From: a virus
Length of the DNA stretch: 28,997 nucleotides
IMG/VR virus record: IMGVR_UViG_3300031772_000205
Span: 1-28,997 of that record
Strand: one strand, 5' to 3'
The notes beneath the pieces were generated by a model. It saw nothing but the letters and a program-made list of their open reading frames with translations. It did not search any database and was not told the origin of the DNA. Below are positions 9,376-16,775 of the stretch, piece by piece (position 1 is the stretch's first letter; the number at the start of each line of letters is the position of its first letter). The position numbers and the translations under genes were made by a program.

Positions 9376-9942
9376 TTAATACCTCACGAGCCAGTAAGAA
9401 TCCTCGGGTGCTTCGGCGGATCGTTGTTCGAAAGCGTTGTTGCGTCGGGCTTCGTGGATGGTGTCCTTGTAGACTTGGCCCAGCGTCGCCTTCTTGCTGT
9501 TCGAATTGGTGATGGCTTCGCACATGATGTCGGCCATGGCAACTCCTACCGCGTCATAGAACGCTGGATCCCACTGAGACACGTCGGTGATATCCGCGAT
9601 GTAGCGAAGCTTCAAGGGCCCGGCGAAGTTCGAGAGGATCTTCCTACCCTCAAGCGTCCAGTCGTTGGAAGGGTCATCGTTCGGAATCAGGACTCTAAGG
9701 CAATCCGATGGGATCTGGTAGGCGTATTGGTAATCGAAGCTGGGCGCCGTGACATCGGCGGAAAGCTGGGCCCGCTTAATGGCGAAGTTCCAACGGTGCT
9801 TGCGCAGTTCTGCGCGTCGGCAACCGTCATAGGCCAAGTTGCATTGCCTGGCTTCCCGGCTGTTATCCAGAATGTTAGCAATTCCAGGGACGCCCAAAAG
9901 CTGGAGAGCGCTACTGCAAAGATCGGTCACGCTCTGAGCCAC
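9376..9942 (-). CDS. Tail tubular protein A (T7 gp11-like head-tail adaptor)
   Basis: The 188-residue protein has the typical gp11 pattern: an N-terminal helix (VTDLCSSALQLLG), AYDGCRRAELRKHRWNFAIKRAQL, IPSDCLRVL, and a helical C-terminus ending EDSYWLVRY. In T7 a ring of this protein joins the portal to the nozzle. The start is GTG at 9942, supported by GGGGAGG located 7 bases upstream, within the last codons and stop of the small gene before it (GGG AGG TAG). The nozzle gene follows after one base, so the two tail genes are tightly coupled. Confidence 0.92.
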   Translation of the reverse strand: MAQSVTDLCSSALQLLGVPGIANILDNSREARQCNLAYDGCRRAELRKHRWNFAIKRAQLSADVTAPSFDYQYAYQIPSDCLRVLIPNDDPSNDWTLEGRKILSNFAGPLKLRYIADITDVSQWDPAFYDAVGVAMADIMCEAITNSNSKKATLGQVYKDTIHEARRNNAFEQRSAEAPEDSYWLVRY

Positions 9943-9946
9943 GGTG

Positions 9947-10096
9947 CTACCTCCCCATCAATGATCCCATGTTCGCCATCATGTAAACAATAGGCGGATT
10001 CGCGCTAGTCACTGGTGGGACAGGATCGCCTAATTTTTGGAAAACCTTCGGCTGGAAAACAACCGGCTGGAAAACGGATCCGGCAGGCGCGGGCAT
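9947..10096 (-). CDS. Small proline-rich protein with VFQ repeats
   Basis: This 49-residue frame starts at ATG 10096, four bases after the stop of the 485-residue protein, with GGGAG seven bases upstream. It has three short repeats near the N-terminus (VFQPV, VFQPK, VFQK), a Pro-rich middle, and a Met-rich end (IVYMMANMGSLMGR). Its last codons GGG AGG TAG carry the ribosome-binding site for tail tube A, so its translation may help initiate the next gene. No family is recognised. A protein wedged between appendage and tail-tube genes is probably a minor virion or assembly factor, but this is a guess. Start, spacing and tight packing argue that it is a real gene. Confidence 0.6.
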   Translation of the reverse strand: MPAPAGSVFQPVVFQPKVFQKLGDPVPPVTSANPPIVYMMANMGSLMGR

Positions 10097-10100
10097 CGGA

Positions 10101-11558
10101 CTACTCCCAGCCGTAAACCGGAGTAATCTGGCTTACGATGGTCCCAGCGGTCAACACCGTGCCGACGTGGCGTTTGCACACCTGAACGAACTCCCCTGGG
10201 TTTACAAACACCGGGGCATCGCCCAAGTCCAGGAACGTGACTTGCTGAGCGATGGCTGTGTTAACCGCCTGTGCCGCTGTGATCTGCTGCGTGAAGGGTA
10301 GCACAATTCGGACAGGGGCTTTGGTAGCTGAAGCGCCGCCAGCGTAGGCGTTGTTGAGCGACACCGTGGTATGCCCAAAAGCCAAGAACCACTCGACCGT
10401 GAGGGGCCCGCCTACCAGCACAGTCTGAACGTAGCTCGAAAGGTAAAGACCACGCAGAACTAGTCTTCGTCCTGATAAGTTGACCGTTCCCGTAGGCACC
10501 TGGAACGACATAACGATGCCATCGGTGTTGACAGCCAGCGTGGCCGTTTCCCAGAATCGCCCGCCCAGACCTGTTCCAAGTGCAGCGGTGGTGGTTGTGG
10601 GAACTGCAGGTGTTGGGTTGGCGCTGTTTCCGGTGGTGATAGTGCCTGTAAGAGACAGACTTCCGATGGTGCCGCCGGACAGCCCCTGGTAGCTTCCGTG
10701 CATCCGATTACCGAGGGACGATGCCGTGGAGGTCAAACAGCCCATTCCGCCCTGAGTGATCGTGTAATCGTTGAGGGTAAAGGAAAGGGCCGCGCCAGCC
10801 GCGCCACCTGTGATCGCGTGGCGAACACTGAAGGGAAGAGAACCCGACATAAACGGCTGACCCTGACCTGCGGGGGTGGCGATGTTACCGTATCGCGTAC
10901 CGTCGATCCAGAACTCAACTTCACGTTCACTGATGGTTATGATGAATTGGTACTTCTGGCTGTTGACGTAAACGAAAGGCGCGTAAAAGTTTACTGGGGT
11001 CTCAGTGCCGTTTGAGTTGATGACGCCGAACAGGCCGGAAGCGTTGAGCCGGAAGTAAGCGCCGTCAGTAGGTGCCCACGGGTTAGCTGCAGCCCGTGCG
11101 AACATACCGAAGTCAATAACCGAGTTGCTTGTGGGTTGGGCAGTGAACCCGCCTTCCACTTCGCAGTATAAAGAAGCCGCGCCAAATACCGGGAATAGTG
11201 CCCAGGTTCCGAAGTTGGTTCCAGTGGTGTTGGTGCTGATGTTGCCGCTGTTCGTAGTCATGCCTGCGGCGTTCCAAGCATTCGCCATCGTGGTGTTTAG
11301 GTAGAGATGCTTCGCTGTGTTTTGCGCCGTGTAGTTAAATGTCTCGGTGTCGTACATGAAATCTTGGCTGACACGCAAGCGGTAGTCATCGTCCGTTTCA
11401 GGAGACAGAAGATGTGGAGTGCCGCTGATATCGCCAGCATCCACCTCGCTGAACATGCGAACACCACTACCATTCAGAGAAGGCGCGGTGGCCAGTTCAA
11501 AAGTCGCCAGGACATTTGCTTTTCCTGCGGTGCTGCCACCTGAGTCTACAACGGCCAT
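10101..11558 (-). CDS. Virion appendage protein with lectin-like (LamG/concanavalin-like) region
   Basis: This 485-residue protein is Thr/Ser/Gly-rich and almost entirely beta, typical of phage surface structures. Residues about 120-275 look like a jelly-roll lectin: SLYCEVEGGF, GAYFRLNASGLFGVI, then KYQFIITISEREVEFWIDGTRYG, the usual strands of LamG/concanavalin-type sheets. A linker (PTPAVPTTTTAALGTG) leads to a second beta-domain ending QITPVYGWE. It lies next to another fibre-like gene and before the tail tube genes, so a head or tail decoration or glycan-binding appendage is plausible. A weak site (GGGGTGA) precedes ATG 11558. The fold is inferred from pattern; no specific family is recognised. 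Confidence 0.72.
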   Translation of the reverse strand: MAVVDSGGSTAGKANVLATFELATAPSLNGSGVRMFSEVDAGDISGTPHLLSPETDDDYRLRVSQDFMYDTETFNYTAQNTAKHLYLNTTMANAWNAAGMTTNSGNISTNTTGTNFGTWALFPVFGAASLYCEVEGGFTAQPTSNSVIDFGMFARAAANPWAPTDGAYFRLNASGLFGVINSNGTETPVNFYAPFVYVNSQKYQFIITISEREVEFWIDGTRYGNIATPAGQGQPFMSGSLPFSVRHAITGGAAGAALSFTLNDYTITQGGMGCLTSTASSLGNRMHGSYQGLSGGTIGSLSLTGTITTGNSANPTPAVPTTTTAALGTGLGGRFWETATLAVNTDGIVMSFQVPTGTVNLSGRRLVLRGLYLSSYVQTVLVGGPLTVEWFLAFGHTTVSLNNAYAGGASATKAPVRIVLPFTQQITAAQAVNTAIAQQVTFLDLGDAPVFVNPGEFVQVCKRHVGTVLTAGTIVSQITPVYGWE

Positions 11559-11561
11559 GGA

Positions 11562-12776
11562 TCACCCCACTGAGTAGTAAATTTTTCTTTTCCCGACTAC
11601 CGGGCCGGGAACCGCGACCACGTTCAAGTTAATGCTACCGGCATTTCCAGAGGCAGACATCAAAAGACCGTCCCACTCCATATCATCGTTGCCCACTCGC
11701 CCGGTAGCAGTTGACGAAGACGGACTAACGCGCACCTTAGACGCGACCGAAACCGAAGTGTCCACTATGGTGAAGCTCTTGGCGTAAACCGGCTTTGTTC
11801 CGAAATCAATCTCTGCGTCGAACAACGTGGCGCCGCTGCCGGGAGTGGCGGAAAAAGGCGTGGCGAAAGCGGTGTCAATCTGGGTAGCGGTGGCGGCGCT
11901 TTTCAAAACAATGATGCGCCCCACCAGTACGCAAGTAGCAGATATCTCTGCGGGCAGCGATGCAGGAGGAACTGCTTTTTGAGCGTCCGTTAAATTGTAG
12001 TCGCCTCGGCCAAGGATTATGTGAGCCCGGCTAACCCCGGCGTCCACCGTTCGGTAAACGAAGTTAACCGCGTATCTCGGGGGCAGCAATGCCACAAGAT
12101 CGGTTCCGTTGTCGTATTGCGTGTTGTTGTATTGCGTGGCTGGAAATTCTGTCCACACTCCGGCGACGTGCGCGTAAAGCGTAAACGTGTCAGTGGACGA
12201 ATTGAAGGCGCTAAGCGTCTGGCTGGTGGCGCCATACCAAATAACCCCTGCTTCGATAAGCACGGTTCGGGTAGCCGCTTCATCTAAGCTGAGCCCCGAT
12301 TGCCTTCGGAACCGTTCCGTTTTTACGATGCTCTGGTGTATTTTGTTGCTTAGGGCAACGCCTAGCTTGTCCCACGATAGTGTAGTTAGCTCGTTGCCCT
12401 GCCGGAACATGGTGCGCACCGGAATCACGGTGGTTTCGGTGATGACGTTCACGTTGGTGACTAGGCTGAGAACGGGAGCCCCACCATTGTAATCCGCCAC
12501 AAGATAACTGGTGACCGAATCGCCTGGGGAGAACAAGCCGCCCGCTATAACATATTTGTTGGGAAGTCCTACCCCGGCCACGTTATCCGACAACGTGTAA
12601 TCGCCGGAGCCTACCGTGAAGGTGCCGTTTCCATTGTCTGTATATGTCGGCTCCACAACCGCGCCGTTGGATAGATACGGATCGGCCAACGTGTGATCGG
12701 CGTTCCACTCGTTCGTTCCGACCGGATAATCGGGATCATCCGGTACGACAACGACAGTGCTGTGGGTGACTTTCAT
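11562..12776 (-). CDS. Fibre/appendage-like structural protein
   Basis: This 404-residue protein has the NEWNADHTL signature near residue 22, found at the start of many phage fibre and appendage proteins. A middle region reads like other podoviral fibre proteins (AHIILGRGDYNLTDAQKA followed by LVGRIIVLKSA), and the C-terminal beta-domain ends GKRKIYYSVG. The ATG at 12776 directly abuts the TAA of the coiled-coil gene (TAAATG) with only a weak site, so translation is probably coupled. It is probably a tail fibre or head fibre. Together with the lectin-like protein downstream and the gp17-like fibre at the left edge, the phage appears to carry at least three appendage genes. Confidence 0.72.
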   Translation of the reverse strand: MKVTHSTVVVVPDDPDYPVGTNEWNADHTLADPYLSNGAVVEPTYTDNGNGTFTVGSGDYTLSDNVAGVGLPNKYVIAGGLFSPGDSVTSYLVADYNGGAPVLSLVTNVNVITETTVIPVRTMFRQGNELTTLSWDKLGVALSNKIHQSIVKTERFRRQSGLSLDEAATRTVLIEAGVIWYGATSQTLSAFNSSTDTFTLYAHVAGVWTEFPATQYNNTQYDNGTDLVALLPPRYAVNFVYRTVDAGVSRAHIILGRGDYNLTDAQKAVPPASLPAEISATCVLVGRIIVLKSAATATQIDTAFATPFSATPGSGATLFDAEIDFGTKPVYAKSFTIVDTSVSVASKVRVSPSSSTATGRVGNDDMEWDGLLMSASGNAGSINLNVVAVPGPVVGKRKIYYSVG

Positions 12777-13271
12777 TTAGGCACTCAAAGCGGCTTTGAC
12801 AGCCTTGAGCTTGTCTTGCATCTCGGCTTTGATCTGGGCAGCGGCGGCCTTGTCACCTTCTGCTTCGGCCTTGGCCGCCAGCATTTGGGACTCCAACGCC
12901 TGGAGAGCGCTCGTCTTGGCTGAGTATTCGGCTTCGTGTTGCGCTTCCTTGGCCGCCATTTCAGACTGGCAAGAAACGATAAAGAGCTTGGCCTCGTCTT
13001 GCTCTTTCTTCTGAGCGTTGAGCTTGGCTTCGATGGCCGCCAGCTTCTCAGCCTTGACCGCCTGTTCTGCTTCCTGCTTGTCCAGCTTCTCGGACAGAAC
13101 CACCATCGCGCTGTTCGCTTCGGCCAGCGCTTTCAAGGCAGCCTTGTTTTCTTCGGCGGCTGCGCTAAGATCCGCCACCCACTTCTCAGCCCGTTTGATG
13201 TCGCGGAACAGAGCGATGAGATCCGACAACTGGCTGACGGCGGCTTCGGGGGGAAGATTGGGCTGAAGCAT
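12777..13271 (-). CDS. Coiled-coil protein, possible appendage assembly factor
   Basis: This 164-residue protein is almost entirely a Lys/Glu/Ala-rich helix from about residue 20 to the end, with heptad-like spacing (AAAEENKAALKALAEANSAM, KLAAIEAKLNAQKKEQDEAK). There is one Cys, near residue 110. It has no signal peptide or membrane segment. It directly abuts the fibre-like gene, so a fibre chaperone, a rod or a head-fibre shaft are reasonable ideas, but no family is recognised. AAGGAAT precedes ATG 13271. A coiled-coil tape-measure role is unlikely at this length and in a podovirus. Confidence 0.72.
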   Translation of the reverse strand: MLQPNLPPEAAVSQLSDLIALFRDIKRAEKWVADLSAAAEENKAALKALAEANSAMVVLSEKLDKQEAEQAVKAEKLAAIEAKLNAQKKEQDEAKLFIVSCQSEMAAKEAQHEAEYSAKTSALQALESQMLAAKAEAEGDKAAAAQIKAEMQDKLKAVKAALSA

Positions 13272-13283
13272 GGCGGATTCCTT

Positions 13284-13403
13284 TTAGCACATTTCCCCGA
13301 TGCCGGGGTCGCGTTCTTTTTTGATGGGATCTTTGGGCGTGGGTGGCGGTGGCTGAGGCGGTGGCTCAGCGTTGGTGCCTGCGGGCTCTTCGTTTTCGAT
13401 CAC
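13284..13403 (-). CDS. Small proline-rich protein ending in Cys
   Basis: A 39-residue frame starts at GTG 13403, which overlaps the stop of the membrane-protein gene as GTGA, with a strong AAGGAG eight bases upstream. The N-terminus is acidic (MIENEEPAG), followed by a polyproline stretch (PPPQPPPPTP), a Lys/Asp segment and the end DPGIGEMC. The Cys is the last residue, so it could form a disulfide or act as an attachment point. Short proline-rich partners of membrane proteins occur in spanin pairs, but no signal sequence or N-terminal lipobox is present, so I do not call it a spanin. Coupling and the strong start support a real gene. Confidence 0.6.
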   Translation of the reverse strand: MIENEEPAGTNAEPPPQPPPPTPKDPIKKERDPGIGEMC

Positions 13404-13645
13404 GGCTTATACTCCTTGTTCAATCTCGCTTCGATTGTCTTGATACGCTCGTCGGTTTGCGCTTGCTCTTTTTCGATTACGGCTAGGCGGGAATGGCTGT
13501 TGTAAACCACGTCCCGCATAGCGCGTAATTCGTAAGCGTTCCACCCGATCAGGAACATGGCTATGGAACCCAGTATCCCAAACGCCAATTTTGCTGCATC
13601 TTCCCAAGCCATGGTGCCGTCCGAAGTTCTTCTTGCCGGTGGCAT
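13400..13645 (-). CDS. Small membrane protein with coiled coil (holin- or spanin-like topology)
   Basis: The 81-residue frame begins at ATG 13645; a second Met at residue 12 (13612) is also possible. Residues about 18-37 form one hydrophobic segment (KLAFGILGSIAMFLIGWNAY), followed by a charged helix with heptad spacing (IEKEQAQTDERIKTIEARLN). One N-terminal membrane anchor followed by a coiled coil fits an inner-membrane spanin or an atypical holin. No endolysin lies nearby, so a lysis role is unproven; a structural membrane protein is also possible. It overlaps the next small gene as GTGA. Confidence 0.65.
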   Translation of the reverse strand: MPPARRTSDGTMAWEDAAKLAFGILGSIAMFLIGWNAYELRAMRDVVYNSHSRLAVIEKEQAQTDERIKTIEARLNKEYKP

Positions 13646-13655
13646 AGGTATCCCT

Positions 13656-13964
13656 TTAGGTATTGGTGATGTTGGCTACTTTGTAAGCAGCCCCTAAAGG
13701 GACAGCGAAATACTCAGTGGAGTTTGCGGCCAGGCGGCGCGAAGCCACGGTGGCTGAAGGGTTGGTTCCGAACTCGATGCTGCAAATAGCGTCGGTGTGG
13801 ATACGGACAAAACGCGTTAGCGCATTGAACGCTGCCGACTGGGCTGTGGATGCGCCAATGGCGACGGTCTGACTGGCCGCCGGGGGTTCGTCGGCGACAA
13901 CCATTTGAAAGCCGGAAGCGTCACGACCTTGGCGGGAATACTCGGTGATGTAGAGAACGGCCAT
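13656..13964 (-). CDS. Small beta-rich virion-region protein
   Basis: This 102-residue protein (MAVLYITEYSRQG...) has alternating hydrophobic residues and strands, e.g. SQTVAIGASTAQSAAF, then FVRIHTDAICSIEFG and FAVPLGAAYKVANI, suggesting a small beta-sandwich. Such genes are common between capsid and tail genes of podophages and are usually unannotated. A site AAGGGG precedes ATG 13964. It could be a head-decoration or connector-associated protein. I do not recognise a named family. Confidence 0.68.
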   Translation of the reverse strand: MAVLYITEYSRQGRDASGFQMVVADEPPAASQTVAIGASTAQSAAFNALTRFVRIHTDAICSIEFGTNPSATVASRRLAANSTEYFAVPLGAAYKVANITNT

Positions 13965-13975
13965 TGGCTATCCCC

Positions 13976-14164
13976 TTACAACGGAATGAAGTTCTGATTG
14001 GTGATGAAGGCTTCCAGGTTTTCGACTGCATTCAAAACCGCTTGCTTGTCGGTGACTTTGGTTCCGTCAACCACGATTTCAATGCCGGTGCTATTGGTAG
14101 AAGTTCCCACCACGGCAGTGTCGATACCCTTTCCGCCATTGATTCCGTAGTAATAAGTGACCAT
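13976..14164 (-). CDS. Small protein downstream of the capsid terminator
   Basis: The 62-residue frame starts at ATG 14164 with CGGAGG placed six bases upstream, a strong site. The sequence starts with aromatic residues (MVTYYYGINGG), has a beta-like middle (GIEIVVDGTKVTDKQAV) and a helical end (LNAVENLEAFITNQNF). It is the first gene after the strong terminator that follows the capsid genes, so it depends on read-through or an unseen promoter. No family is recognised. Confidence 0.62.
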   Translation of the reverse strand: MVTYYYGINGGKGIDTAVVGTSTNSTGIEIVVDGTKVTDKQAVLNAVENLEAFITNQNFIPL

Positions 14165-14183
14165 GTGGAACCTCCGGATGAGT

Positions 14184-14214
14184 AAAAAGGGCCGAAACCG
14201 AAGTCTCGGCCCTT
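14184..14214 (-). terminator. Intrinsic terminator after the capsid genes
   Basis: A 9-bp perfect stem (14187-14195 with 14206-14214, core GGGCCGA/TCGGCCC) with a 10-base loop is followed, on the leftward transcript, by five U (14184-14188). It lies 14 bases past the stop of the 146-residue gene, with nothing else between. By analogy T7 places its Tphi terminator just after the capsid gene 10, which lowers expression of downstream tail genes. The stem and U-run are seen directly; efficiency is inferred. Confidence 0.85.
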
Positions 14215-14227
14215 CGTTTGCAGGGAC

Positions 14228-14668
14228 TTAGTTGGGCAGCGAGTAGAAAATATCCACGCACAGATTCCCAGAGGAAGGAGCCGTAGCAGCCGCCAACGTG
14301 ACGATGACCTGTTCTTCGGCGGATAGCGGGCTAGCCACTACCGGAGCCGTCTTCCCGAAGAACGTGGGCGTGTCAGTGGCGGTGAAAGCGGCCGCAGCCT
14401 TGTACTTGGCCGTGGTCCCGGTGATACCGATGGCGATGGTGGTGGAACCGGAACTGGTGTCGGCATTCAGCACACCGTAAGCGAACGTCGCGCCAGCGGG
14501 AAGAATCCCGATAGTAAGCGTGTCGGTGATGGCTTGACTTGCGTAGGTAAAGGAAGCACGCAAGCGCTTGAGCCGCGCCTGGTAGACGGTGGCCGTGGGC
14601 TTGTAGCCCGTGGGGGCCGCGGTCTGATTGGCCGTGGAGCCCAGTTCAGTGGAGAGGTAAGCGGTCAT
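14228..14668 (-). CDS. Capsid-linked beta-rich protein, possible head decoration protein
   Basis: This 146-residue protein (MTAYLSTELGSTANQT...) follows the major capsid gene after 12 bases and lies before the strong terminator, so it is expected at capsid-like levels. Thr, Ala and Ser dominate, with strands such as DTLTIGILPAGATFAYG and EEQVIVTLAAATAP. The end is CVDIFYSLPN. A trimeric or knob-like decoration protein or an accessory capsid protein is the best guess. GGAGA precedes ATG 14668. I recognise no named family. Confidence 0.7.
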   Translation of the reverse strand: MTAYLSTELGSTANQTAAPTGYKPTATVYQARLKRLRASFTYASQAITDTLTIGILPAGATFAYGVLNADTSSGSTTIAIGITGTTAKYKAAAAFTATDTPTFFGKTAPVVASPLSAEEQVIVTLAAATAPSSGNLCVDIFYSLPN

Positions 14669-14680
14669 GGTCGTGTCTCC

Positions 14681-15619
14681 TTAGACAGTGGTGATGATGC
14701 CGCAGCGCTTCTCTTCCAAGCGTGCGCCGCCAAAGGTGCCAGTGACATAGACCTGGGTGGAATTCCGCTTGTCAGGGCGGCGATCCACGGTGGCGCTAAT
14801 GTCGTTCCAGGTGCCGAGGGCCATACCGGACTTGGCGTAGAAAGGAGCCAAGTAAAGCGAACCGGTGGTGTAGCCCGTGACCGAAGGATTGATAGCCACG
14901 TTGAAGTTGGCGGAACCGGGTGTGCGCTCGGAATGGATGAAGTTGAAGCCCATGAAGCTGGTGATCTTGCCGTCCATGAGCACAGGCTTGGTGTTGTAAT
15001 CCAGGCTTGTGGCCTGAATCTCGTTCAGCATGTTGTCGTGCTGGAGAGCGTTGATGACCACGAACAACTGATCGTTGTCCACGTCCACTTCGGACTGAAG
15101 CAGGATCTTCTTGGCAGCACGGAGCTTGGCCACGTTCAGGCCAGTAGCAGCCGAGGAACCCACGGTGGAAGCGACCACCTGAGAGCCGCTGCCATAGGCA
15201 GACAGCAAGCCGGTAGCGGTGGAGCCGTTCTCGCCCGTGTTGTTGCTGTTGAACAGGCCAGAGATGATTTCGTCATCCATGGCGCGACCCATCGACCAAA
15301 CGCCACCCATGGTGTAGGGGCCAGCGGGATCGATGAGCATTCGAAGCTTGTCCTGATCGTCAATCAAGTCGGCCCAGTCGTAATCGTTGGGGTAGATCCA
15401 ACGCTTATCCTGGGGGGTGCTGATCAAGGGGGTATCGGTGTGGCGGCCCTGGTTCCGGACAGCGCTTACGCTTCCGAACTGTTCGGCCATGGAAGCTGCC
15501 TTGCCCTGAAAAGCGTATTCCATAACGCTGGGGCGAAGGCGTGAGCCCTGCTGTTGCAGGAGCATCATGATGTTCGTGCTGTACTGTTGCACGAATGCGG
15601 TGCTTACTTGCGTGGACAT
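14681..15619 (-). CDS. Major capsid protein
   Basis: The 312-residue protein matches the short capsid family of podophages of the Bcep22/BPP-1 kind (the Phage_capsid_2 type, from memory). Diagnostic stretches are FVQQYSTNIMMLLQQQGSRL, the DWADLIDDQDKLRMLIDP block and WSMGRAMDDEIISGLF. The C-terminal part has LRAAKKILLQSEVDVDNDQL and EIQATSLDYNTKPVL. It is expected to assemble the icosahedral shell around scaffold and portal. GGAGGG lies seven bases before ATG 15619. The 104-base leader is structured (15630-15687). Placement after the scaffold and before the terminator supports high expression. Confidence 0.9.
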   Translation of the reverse strand: MSTQVSTAFVQQYSTNIMMLLQQQGSRLRPSVMEYAFQGKAASMAEQFGSVSAVRNQGRHTDTPLISTPQDKRWIYPNDYDWADLIDDQDKLRMLIDPAGPYTMGGVWSMGRAMDDEIISGLFNSNNTGENGSTATGLLSAYGSGSQVVASTVGSSAATGLNVAKLRAAKKILLQSEVDVDNDQLFVVINALQHDNMLNEIQATSLDYNTKPVLMDGKITSFMGFNFIHSERTPGSANFNVAINPSVTGYTTGSLYLAPFYAKSGMALGTWNDISATVDRRPDKRNSTQVYVTGTFGGARLEEKRCGIITTV

Positions 15620-15723
15620 ATCGTGTCCCTCCGAGGAAAAGATGAAAGGTGCAGCCCGTTGGCTACGACTCTCGGCTTGTCCTCGGAAGAGGGGCCACTA
15701 TCAAAGTGAAAAACCGTGTGGGG
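15620..15723 (-). promoter_or_regulatory. Structured leader of the capsid gene
   Basis: This is the only long untranslated leader inside the head gene cluster. It contains a perfect 8-bp inverted repeat, TCCGAGGA at 15630-15637 and TCCTCGGA at 15680-15687, with a small AGCC-CGTT-GGCT hairpin between (15652-15663). The arm at 15630-15637 overlaps the capsid ribosome-binding site, so pairing could hide it, or the leader could be an RNA processing site. No clear sigma-70 promoter is seen. Function is inference. Confidence 0.5.
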
Positions 15724-15936
15724 TCACTTGAAAATTTCAGGCGCCTTGTCCACTTTTGGCTTCCGGTTAACTTTCTCGGGTTTCGTTTCCGATTCCGTTG
15801 TGGGTTCCCCGGCAACTAGAGCATAAAACTTTTTCTGAATGTGTGCAACTCGTTCGATGTCTTGGTGGTTGCCTTCGTTTCGGGCCTGGGCCATGGCCAA
15901 CTCTAGGCACTTAACCTGAGCTTCCGAGGCGTCCAT
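15724..15936 (-). CDS. Small helical protein between scaffold and capsid
   Basis: The 70-residue protein starts at the second of two adjacent ATGs (15936), because GGAGG lies only one base from the first ATG (15939) and four from the second. The start overlaps the scaffold stop. The first half is helical (EAQVKCLELAMAQARNEGNH, then ERVAHIQKKFYALV) and the second half is Lys/Pro-rich and probably disordered (ETKPEKVNRKPKVDKAP). Basic tails like this may contact DNA or the scaffold. Similar short genes often precede the capsid gene in podophages of this kind; no function is known to me. Confidence 0.65.
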   Translation of the reverse strand: MDASEAQVKCLELAMAQARNEGNHQDIERVAHIQKKFYALVAGEPTTESETKPEKVNRKPKVDKAPEIFK

Positions 15937-16775
15937 CATTCCTCCGGATGCGCGAAAGCGTGCAGCCGCTTCATTTCAGCTACGGCTTCAGTGTCATGGC
16001 TGACATAACGCGACACGAAGTTCTTGTCCCGAGTCAGTTCCTGAATCCTGGCCTTGGCTTGGCCTGGGGTCATGGCCGAACCAAACTTGGGCGCTTTGTC
16101 TCCGGTGACGAACTCAGCTTCACCCATCTGGGCGCCGATCTTCTGGAAGAACGCCATGGTGGCTTTGTGGCCCAGGGTCTGGGAAAGCTGGTCGATCATC
16201 TCAGGGGCGACGCCCAAACCTCGGGCAGCCGTCTGGGCCTGGGTGAGATTCTGCTGGAACGCTGCACCCCATTCAGACTTCAGGGCTGCGTCATCGGCAG
16301 CGTAGGCTTGCTCAGCCTGGGCCTTCTGAGTTTCCATGAGGGTCTTAATGTGCGTGTTCCATTCAGCGGAAATGCCTTCGCCCGCCTTCTGAGACACGCC
16401 ATGCTTGTGGAACCATTCGCCCGCCTGCTTAGCGAACGCTGGGTCCGCGCCTTCGGGCATCTCGATCTTGTATCCAGCCGCGTCCGCAGGGCGGCCCAGC
16501 CGATTGAAAAAAGCGTCCATCTCCTGGGGCGAAGCATCCGGCTTCGGGAGGATGACGGCATTCCCGGCTCGATCCGCGCCAAGAAGTTTTTCCAGATTAC
16601 GATAGCCTTCCAAGACTTGCTTGGGCTCGGACCATCCTTTGTTCTGGACGTAGCCCACCAGGGTTTCATCCGCGCCATCCAGCCATGGGATGGCTGGGCC
16701 AGGGGCAGGGGTTCCGGCTCCTGCTTCAGTGCCTTGTCCGTTTGCGCCTTCGGCGCCGGGGGCCAAATCAGTCAT
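15936..16775 (-). CDS. Scaffolding / capsid assembly protein
   Basis: I choose the ATG at 16775 (MTDLAPGAEG), which has AAGGAG seven bases upstream, rather than the frame-opening GTG/ATG at 16808. This gives 279 residues. The N-terminus is disordered (Gly/Pro/Ala), followed by WLDGADETLVGYVQNKGWSEPKQVLEGYRNLEKLLG, the signature of podoviral capsid assembly proteins. Long helices follow (KAQAEQAYAADDAALKSEWG) and the basic C-terminal end has LTRDKNFVSRYVSHDTEAVAEMKRLH, which is where scaffolds contact the coat. The start overlaps the Bbp19-like stop by eight bases. It is expected to guide capsid assembly and leave before DNA packaging. Confidence 0.85.
   Translation of the reverse strand: MTDLAPGAEGANGQGTEAGAGTPAPGPAIPWLDGADETLVGYVQNKGWSEPKQVLEGYRNLEKLLGADRAGNAVILPKPDASPQEMDAFFNRLGRPADAAGYKIEMPEGADPAFAKQAGEWFHKHGVSQKAGEGISAEWNTHIKTLMETQKAQAEQAYAADDAALKSEWGAAFQQNLTQAQTAARGLGVAPEMIDQLSQTLGHKATMAFFQKIGAQMGEAEFVTGDKAPKFGSAMTPGQAKARIQELTRDKNFVSRYVSHDTEAVAEMKRLHAFAHPEE

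Noticed and set aside
10101-12776. Diversity-generating retroelement, suggested by BPP-1-like gene content
   Set aside because: No reverse transcriptase, template repeat or Mtd-like C-lectin end is visible in the window. The elements could lie outside it, so absence here is not proof.
14534-15544. A 336-residue plus-strand frame opposite the capsid gene
   Set aside because: Antisense to the major capsid gene with Gly/His/Val-rich shadow composition and no start signal.
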